A DNA stretch of 9,029 nt, from contig CAYMRB010000411.1 in NCBI GenBank assembly GCA_964392615.1, positions 1 to 9,029 of the forward strand. The letters are read 5' to 3'. Below the pieces are notes generated by a model that did no database searches, was not told the DNA's origin, and worked only from the letters and a program-made list of their open reading frames with translations. A program made the position numbers and the translations under genes. Positions within the stretch are counted from its first letter, which is position 1. The number at the start of each line of letters is the position of its first letter. Shown one piece after another: positions 6,401 to 9,029 of the stretch. The DNA is from CAYMRB01 sp964392615. Its GTDB lineage: Bacteria > Planctomycetota > UBA8108.

Positions 6401-8248
6401 ATCGCGGGCCTCTGGCCTCTCGCTCTCACGACAGGCCGCGAGAACGAGATCTGGCCGCCGTTCGCCACCGTCGTCATGGGAGGGCTGGCAACGTCGACCG
6501 CGCTGACGCTGCTCGTCATTCCGGTCGGCTTCGTGTTTCTGCACCGACTCGATCGGCTCTTCGGTCGACTCGGACCGTGGGCGCTGATCGCATGGGTCGC
6601 GGTCACTGCCGCGGTCATGACGCCGCTCATCGCCTACGAGCAGATCACGACGCTGACGTGGCAGATCACGACGACGCTGCTGGTGGCCGCCGCGTGGCTC
6701 GGCATCTTCGTGCTCCTGTTCCGGCGCCGGGAGATCCCGCAGCCCGCGACGACGGGAGACGAGCCGCCGGAGATCGAGGTGCGATTCCTGCGCAAGATCT
6801 ATGGTCAGCCCGGACCGATCGGTCGCGCGTGGCGCCTCGGTGAGCGCTTCGCCGAGCGCGTGCGAGAGCTCGGAGGAACGCCTTTCGTTCCGGCCGACGC
6901 GCGACAGAGAATCCTGACGCTCGCCGTGCTGCTCGTCGGCGTGGGGTATCTCGCGCTGTCGCTCGAGACGATGTGGTGGCGGCTCGTGTTCTCGTTCATC
7001 GGCGCCGCACTCGTCAGCCGCCTCCTCGCGCAAGTGCGGCGGCTGCGCGGCAAGTGCGACGAGCTCGGCCGCGTCGATCCCGGCGGTATCGAGAACCTCG
7101 CGGCGTTCCTCGTTCCGTGGGCCGTCCTCGTCGCGCTCGCGCTCTGGTACTGGATCCTGCCCGCGACGAGAGGAGAGACGGTGTCGCTGTCCCCGATCGC
7201 CGTCGCGATCGTCGCGATCGTCGTCGCCCTCGTGCAGCTCGGCCGTCGCACGGCACGTCGCATGGCGACCGGTGCGATGCCACGACGCGTGTCCCGGGGC
7301 TTGCTGCGGCGCCCGCGCACGCTGTGGCGATGGATCTGCCAGCGGCTCTTCGGCCTCGACCTGCCGACCGAGGAAGTCGAGGCGCTCGCGACGATCGACT
7401 TCACGGCGGGGCGCGGGATCGTCGGCGTGCTCGGTCCGAACGGATCCGGCAAGACGACGCTGCTGCGCGTGCTCGCCGGCATCCTCGAGCCGTCGCTGGG
7501 CACGGTCTGGCTCGGCGGCGTGCCGACGCGCCGCATCCGGCGTCACCTGGCGCGCTGGATCGGCTATCTGCCGCAGGACTTCGGCTTGCCGAAGGATCTG
7601 ACCGGCCGCGAGTACCTCGAGTACTGGGCGCTTCTCTACGACATCGGCACGCCGGCGGAGCGCCGCGAGCGCGTCGATCGTCTGCTCGGCGAAGTCGGAC
7701 TGATCGATCACGCCGGCAAGAAGATCGGCGGCTACTCGGGCGGCATGCGTCAGCGACTGGCGGTAGCGAGAACGCTGCTGCGGTTGCCGTCGGTGATCAT
7801 CGTCGATGAGCCCACCGTCGGGCTCGATCCGCGCGAGCGCATTCGATTCAGGAACCTGCTGGTCGAGATGTCGAAGACGCGCGTCGTCCTGTTCTCGACG
7901 CACGTGGTCGAGGACGTCGCCATGGCGTGCGAGCGCGTGTTCGTGCTGTCGCGCGGCAAGCTGGTGTTCGACGGCCAACCGGCCGACCTCAGTCGCCACG
8001 CCGAGGGACGCGTGTGGGAGGTCGGGCTCTTGCCCGACGCCGACAGCGCGCTGCCGGAGGACGCCTTGCTGGTCGAGCAAGTGCCGACGGCGATCGGCGG
8101 CTCGATCGCTCGCGTGCTGTGTCCGCGGCCGCCAGTCGAGGGCGCGCGTCCGGTCGATCCGACGCTGGAAGACGGATACCTCGAGCTCGTCGGGTACGGT
8201 ACGCGACGCGGCGACGCCGGAGCATCGAGCGGAGGGCGTCACCGATGA
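3452..8248 (+). CDS. RND efflux permease fused to extra membrane helices and an ABC ATPase domain
   Basis: A 1598-residue fusion. Residues 1-1035 form a full RND permease: TM1 12-29, TM2-6 between 336 and 487, TM7 532-557 and TM8-12 between 876 and 1030, with two periplasmic domains. TM4 has GMLVDNSIVV (D400) and TM10 has GLTVNPAILLV (N941-P942). Residues 1041-1091 add two helices and 1153-1264 about four more. Residues 1300-1585 form an ABC ATPase of the ABC-2 exporter type: Walker A GPNGSGKT 1328-1335 (K1334), Q-loop Q1375, signature YSGGM 1428-1432, Walker B with D1452 and E1453, D-loop GLD 1457-1459, H-loop H1484 and a C-terminal PTLEDGYLEL. All catalytic residues are present, so ATPase activity is expected. 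GTG at 3452 is chosen over an in-frame GTG at 3362 because it overlaps the previous stop (GTGA) and gives a normal RND N-terminus; the longer start adds 30 hydrophilic residues. The RND and ABC halves are each certain; what the fusion does is unknown. Confidence 0.93.
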   Translation: MNVFTLTVRRPVATAMFFTAIVLLGAIGWQKIPVELFPALTGDQLFVTFFRPGSEPEVVERELLMPLEARSSELPGMEESWGEVRGSGGTFRVRFEPGTDIKVRELEMQRVAAELVRSQPQGTMVNVSAQDLAALSRFVMVVEVAGGSDTSALRSVIDEHIQPRLAAVSGVASVRVGGGAPREVTVRVDPDRCAALGVTSNDVTAALARSVRRLRFLGGAEDVTSRTAVMLDGRPRGTHSLGEVRVVPDRPVLLRHVAEIEHGTGRAEMLFRVNSKPAVGLIVFQEENAILVELGRELRGRLDTLGAEFAASGIEFVVGFDAAELVEKQIDRLKKLGLSGFVIALGVLFLFIRHPRAVCVVAVAVPVSLLAALALLYVSGQTLNLITLFGLAVGIGMLVDNSIVVYEAVQRQLEHGASPDEAAARGTRRTIRAILAATITTAVVFLPVAFTTDSAMVRNTLETLAVSILLPVAASLLVAVGLVPLLARRMAAPAALARLAALRERRKASAGVMPPNRGRALFTGLLKVALRRPAAWVVTVAAAVLFTIVVAIPWVMVNTMLGEAQEADEVRLSIDVPTGEALETIGTGFEPLERAARELAGVKFVESMIEEDSGALTIKFVNPDERPDDLTANRARAVVREAAKKLAKFRIRDAGRPGASGSDRGGGGGNPFGSSAAEIVISGPESAKLVDLAESVEERLESIDVIGRHGAWVSSRPGQAEMRIAPNLAALTSLGLTPEQVLPALDIVRREGIAMRTGFIEEDGEEIPLTVRLPERHRTRSSGTIERLRLATPAGVVPLKWVASARRMPPPPSIYHHNGRREISVYYRFGPEAPTTGPARQALDEEIRSMVQAIHLPVGYTIEALSADESTDWFRRALIAMVLLLLAVLAVTFESITSPILVLLSLPLTVLGATWALVLAGIPAGMMAMVGAVALLGLTVNPAILLVDRMQQRVRDGSWTAGAAALAAVRERTRPVLMTTCTTIAGLWPLALTTGRENEIWPPFATVVMGGLATSTALTLLVIPVGFVFLHRLDRLFGRLGPWALIAWVAVTAAVMTPLIAYEQITTLTWQITTTLLVAAAWLGIFVLLFRRREIPQPATTGDEPPEIEVRFLRKIYGQPGPIGRAWRLGERFAERVRELGGTPFVPADARQRILTLAVLLVGVGYLALSLETMWWRLVFSFIGAALVSRLLAQVRRLRGKCDELGRVDPGGIENLAAFLVPWAVLVALALWYWILPATRGETVSLSPIAVAIVAIVVALVQLGRRTARRMATGAMPRRVSRGLLRRPRTLWRWICQRLFGLDLPTEEVEALATIDFTAGRGIVGVLGPNGSGKTTLLRVLAGILEPSLGTVWLGGVPTRRIRRHLARWIGYLPQDFGLPKDLTGREYLEYWALLYDIGTPAERRERVDRLLGEVGLIDHAGKKIGGYSGGMRQRLAVARTLLRLPSVIIVDEPTVGLDPRERIRFRNLLVEMSKTRVVLFSTHVVEDVAMACERVFVLSRGKLVFDGQPADLSRHAEGRVWEVGLLPDADSALPEDALLVEQVPTAIGGSIARVLCPRPPVEGARPVDPTLEDGYLELVGYGTRRGDAGASSGGRHR
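6557..7348 (+). other. Extra membrane module joining the RND and ATPase halves of the fusion
   Basis: This covers about residues 1036-1299 of the fusion. It has a helical hairpin (about 1041-1061 and 1070-1091), a basic cytosolic stretch (FRRREIPQ), and then an ABC-like first strand EIEVRFLRKIYG at 1107-1118. Four more helices follow (about 1153-1172, 1174-1195, 1216-1238, 1245-1264), then a strongly basic segment 1265-1300 that includes an aromatic WRWI. An even number of helices in each block keeps the RND C-terminus, the strand and the ATPase all in the cytosol, which agrees with positive-inside charge. I do not recognise this module as a known transporter family. Helix ends are judged by eye. 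Confidence 0.7.
7349..8248 (+). other. ABC-2 type ATPase (nucleotide-binding) domain of the fusion protein
   Basis: This covers residues 1300-1598. It holds, in order, Walker A (bases 7433-7456), Q-loop, YSGGM signature, Walker B with the catalytic glutamate E1453, D-loop and the switch histidine H1484. The spacing is that of stand-alone ABC-2 exporter ATPases. The stretch VDEPTVGLDPRERIRFRNLL and the C-terminal 'PTLED' motif place it with the ATPases that pair with ABC-2 permeases, and one such permease is encoded directly downstream. The usual N-terminal strand with the A-loop aromatic is not directly in front of this part; the best candidate lies about 190 residues earlier. Confidence 0.93.
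8231..8236 (+). promoter_or_regulatory. Ribosome binding site of the ABC-2 permease
   Basis: GGAGGG lies eight bases before the ATG at 8245, inside the 3' end of the fusion gene. It is a strong Shine-Dalgarno match at good spacing. It fixes the start at 8245, although the reading frame stays open further upstream; that upstream stretch would encode an arginine-rich out-of-frame shadow of the ATPase domain. Confidence 0.75.
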
Positions 8249-8967
8249 CGCCTCTCCGCACCCGCCTGGCCAACACGCTGCGATTGGTCCGCCTGTCGGC
8301 GCGACTCGTCGCGGGACGCCGCTTCTGGATCGCGCCGCTCCTGCCGACGCTGTGGCTCGCGTTCCAGGCCGTGCGCCTCGTCGCCGGATGGCGGGAGGAG
8401 AGCTTCGAGGCCGAGCATGCTCAGAACTTGTTGATCGGCCTGCCGCTGACGGTGCTCGGAATCGGTTTCGGCGTGCGAATCATCGCGGGAGAGATCGACC
8501 GCCGCACGCTCGAGATCGCGTACACGGTGCCCGGCGGCTGCCACCGCGTCTGGCTGGCGAAGCTCGCGGCGTCGACGGTGCTCCTGGCGTTCGCGGAAGC
8601 TCTTCTGGCGATTCTCGCCTTCGTGTTCTTCACGGACTTCCCGCTCTCGGTGTTGTACGGCTCTCTGCAGGGAGCCGTCTGCTACATGGTCCTGGCGATG
8701 GCGCTCGCCGCGCTCTTCCGCAGCGAGATCACCGGCGCGATGGCAACGGCCGCCGTGCTCGGCCTCAACGGACTGCTGACGGGCTTCGGCGCACACCAAC
8801 AGACGATGTCGCCGTTCTACAACCCACTGGCGGACGGCGGCGCCAAGGCGGGCCAGCTGCTCGCGGCGATCGTCCAGAACCGCATCGGCTTCGCGCTCGT
8901 CATCGCCGCCATCACGGCGCTGGCGTTCGCGCGGGCGGAGCGACGCGAGAAGCTGCTCGGCGAGTAG
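8245..8967 (+). CDS. ABC-2 type transporter permease
   Basis: A 240-residue inner-membrane protein with about six helices (roughly 26-46, 61-81, 104-130, 132-156, 161-181 and 210-229), the size and layout of an ABC-2 permease. Between helices 2 and 3 it has GEIDRRTLEIAYTVPGG followed by HRVWLAKL. This is the typical 'E...rTLE.l...P..r...wl.Kl' segment of ABC-2 permeases, which contacts the ATPase. It has no ATPase of its own. Its start ATG overlaps the stop of the RND-ABC fusion gene (ATGA), so the partner ATPase is almost certainly the C-terminal domain of that fusion. ABC-2 permeases usually act as dimers with two ATPase domains and export lipids, polysaccharides, drugs or peptides. The substrate here cannot be told. 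The start is supported by GGAGGG eight bases upstream. Confidence 0.88.
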   Translation: MTPLRTRLANTLRLVRLSARLVAGRRFWIAPLLPTLWLAFQAVRLVAGWREESFEAEHAQNLLIGLPLTVLGIGFGVRIIAGEIDRRTLEIAYTVPGGCHRVWLAKLAASTVLLAFAEALLAILAFVFFTDFPLSVLYGSLQGAVCYMVLAMALAALFRSEITGAMATAAVLGLNGLLTGFGAHQQTMSPFYNPLADGGAKAGQLLAAIVQNRIGFALVIAAITALAFARAERREKLLGE

Positions 8968-8982
8968 GGTGCACCCGCGGTC

Positions 8983-9003
8983 CTGCGACGCTCGCGTCGG
9001 CAG
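8983..9003 (+). terminator. Small stem-loop after the last gene, possible weak terminator
   Basis: CTG-CGACG, a CTCG loop, then CGTCG, one bulged G and CAG form an eight-pair stem 15 bases after the stop codon of the ABC-2 permease gene. No T-run follows, so it is not a standard intrinsic terminator, and in such GC-rich DNA short stems arise easily by chance. Its position just after an operon's last visible gene is the only support. Confidence 0.2.
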
Positions 9004-9008
9004 CAGTG

Positions 9009-9029
9009 CGGAGTCGGCGTCGGAGTCGG
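9009..9029. repeat. Short hexamer-like direct repeat at the window edge
   Basis: CGGAGTCGG occurs at 9009-9017 and again at 9021-9029, separated by CGT. The stretch from 9011 reads as three units of the form GNGTCG and runs to the last base, so the full array length is unknown. Confidence 0.45.

Noticed and set aside
6769..6781. GGAG plus in-frame GTG (residue V1110) as a separate start for the ABC half
   Set aside because: It would begin inside the conserved ABC first strand, after its first residues, and the GGAG match is short. The frame is continuous from the RND part, with extra helices between, so a true fusion is the simpler reading.
7202..7219. Tandem copy of GTCGCGATC
   Set aside because: It is only two 9-base copies encoding VAI-VAI inside a membrane helix, explained by low-complexity hydrophobic coding in GC-rich DNA.
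4688..8242. A very long open frame (1184 codons) on the minus strand opposite the fusion gene
   Set aside because: It has an Arg/His/Asp/Gln-rich composition with no recognisable domain, and it lies opposite an unmistakable RND-ABC coding frame. In GC-rich genes the antisense frame is often free of stops. The same reasoning removes the other minus-strand and out-of-frame open stretches.
7927..8244. Longer N-terminus for the ABC-2 permease frame
   Set aside because: The added 106 residues would be an arginine-rich out-of-frame shadow of the ATPase domain. The ATG at 8245 has a strong GGAGGG site at the correct distance and a 4-base overlap with the preceding stop.
1..9029. tRNA, rRNA, CRISPR array, insertion sequence or riboswitch
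   Set aside because: I saw no such pattern. Apart from the 19-base gap at 332-350 and the last 62 bases, the whole window is coding, and no non-coding stretch reaches 300 bases.

Overview
The window is GC-rich, very densely coded on the + strand and carries one apparent transport operon. It suggests a high-GC Gram-negative (diderm) bacterium, because it encodes an RND efflux system with its periplasmic adaptor. The phylum cannot be fixed from this sequence. The style fits groups such as Acidobacteriota or other high-GC environmental diderms, but that is a guess.

Layout: (1) positions 2-331 hold the 3' end of a periplasmic adaptor (membrane fusion protein) gene whose 5' part lies outside the window; (2) 351-3455 is a complete RND permease of 1034 residues; (3) 3452-8248 is an exceptional 1598-residue protein in which a second full-length RND permease continues, without a stop or frame change, into about six extra membrane helices and a complete ABC-transporter ATPase domain; (4) 8245-8967 is a 240-residue ABC-2 type permease; (5) the last 62 bases are non-coding as far as can be seen, with a small stem-loop and a short hexamer-like repeat running off the edge. 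The first gap is 19 bp. The two later junctions are 4-bp stop/start overlaps (GTGA and ATGA), so the genes are probably co-transcribed and translationally coupled.

How the parts may work together: the adaptor and two different RND pumps are the usual parts of a tripartite envelope pump, possibly a heteromeric RND trimer as in MdtBC. The ATPase domain and the ABC-2 permease form a complete two-part ABC exporter. Here the ATPase is covalently attached to the C-terminus of one RND pump, so the proton-driven and ATP-driven machines appear to be physically joined. A second oddity is that the ATPase domain itself seems to be split: a typical first strand with its A-loop tyrosine lies at residues 1107-1118, then about 190 residues carrying four membrane helices, then the Walker A part of the domain. 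No outer membrane channel gene and no promoter are visible in the window, and the substrate cannot be told from the sequence.
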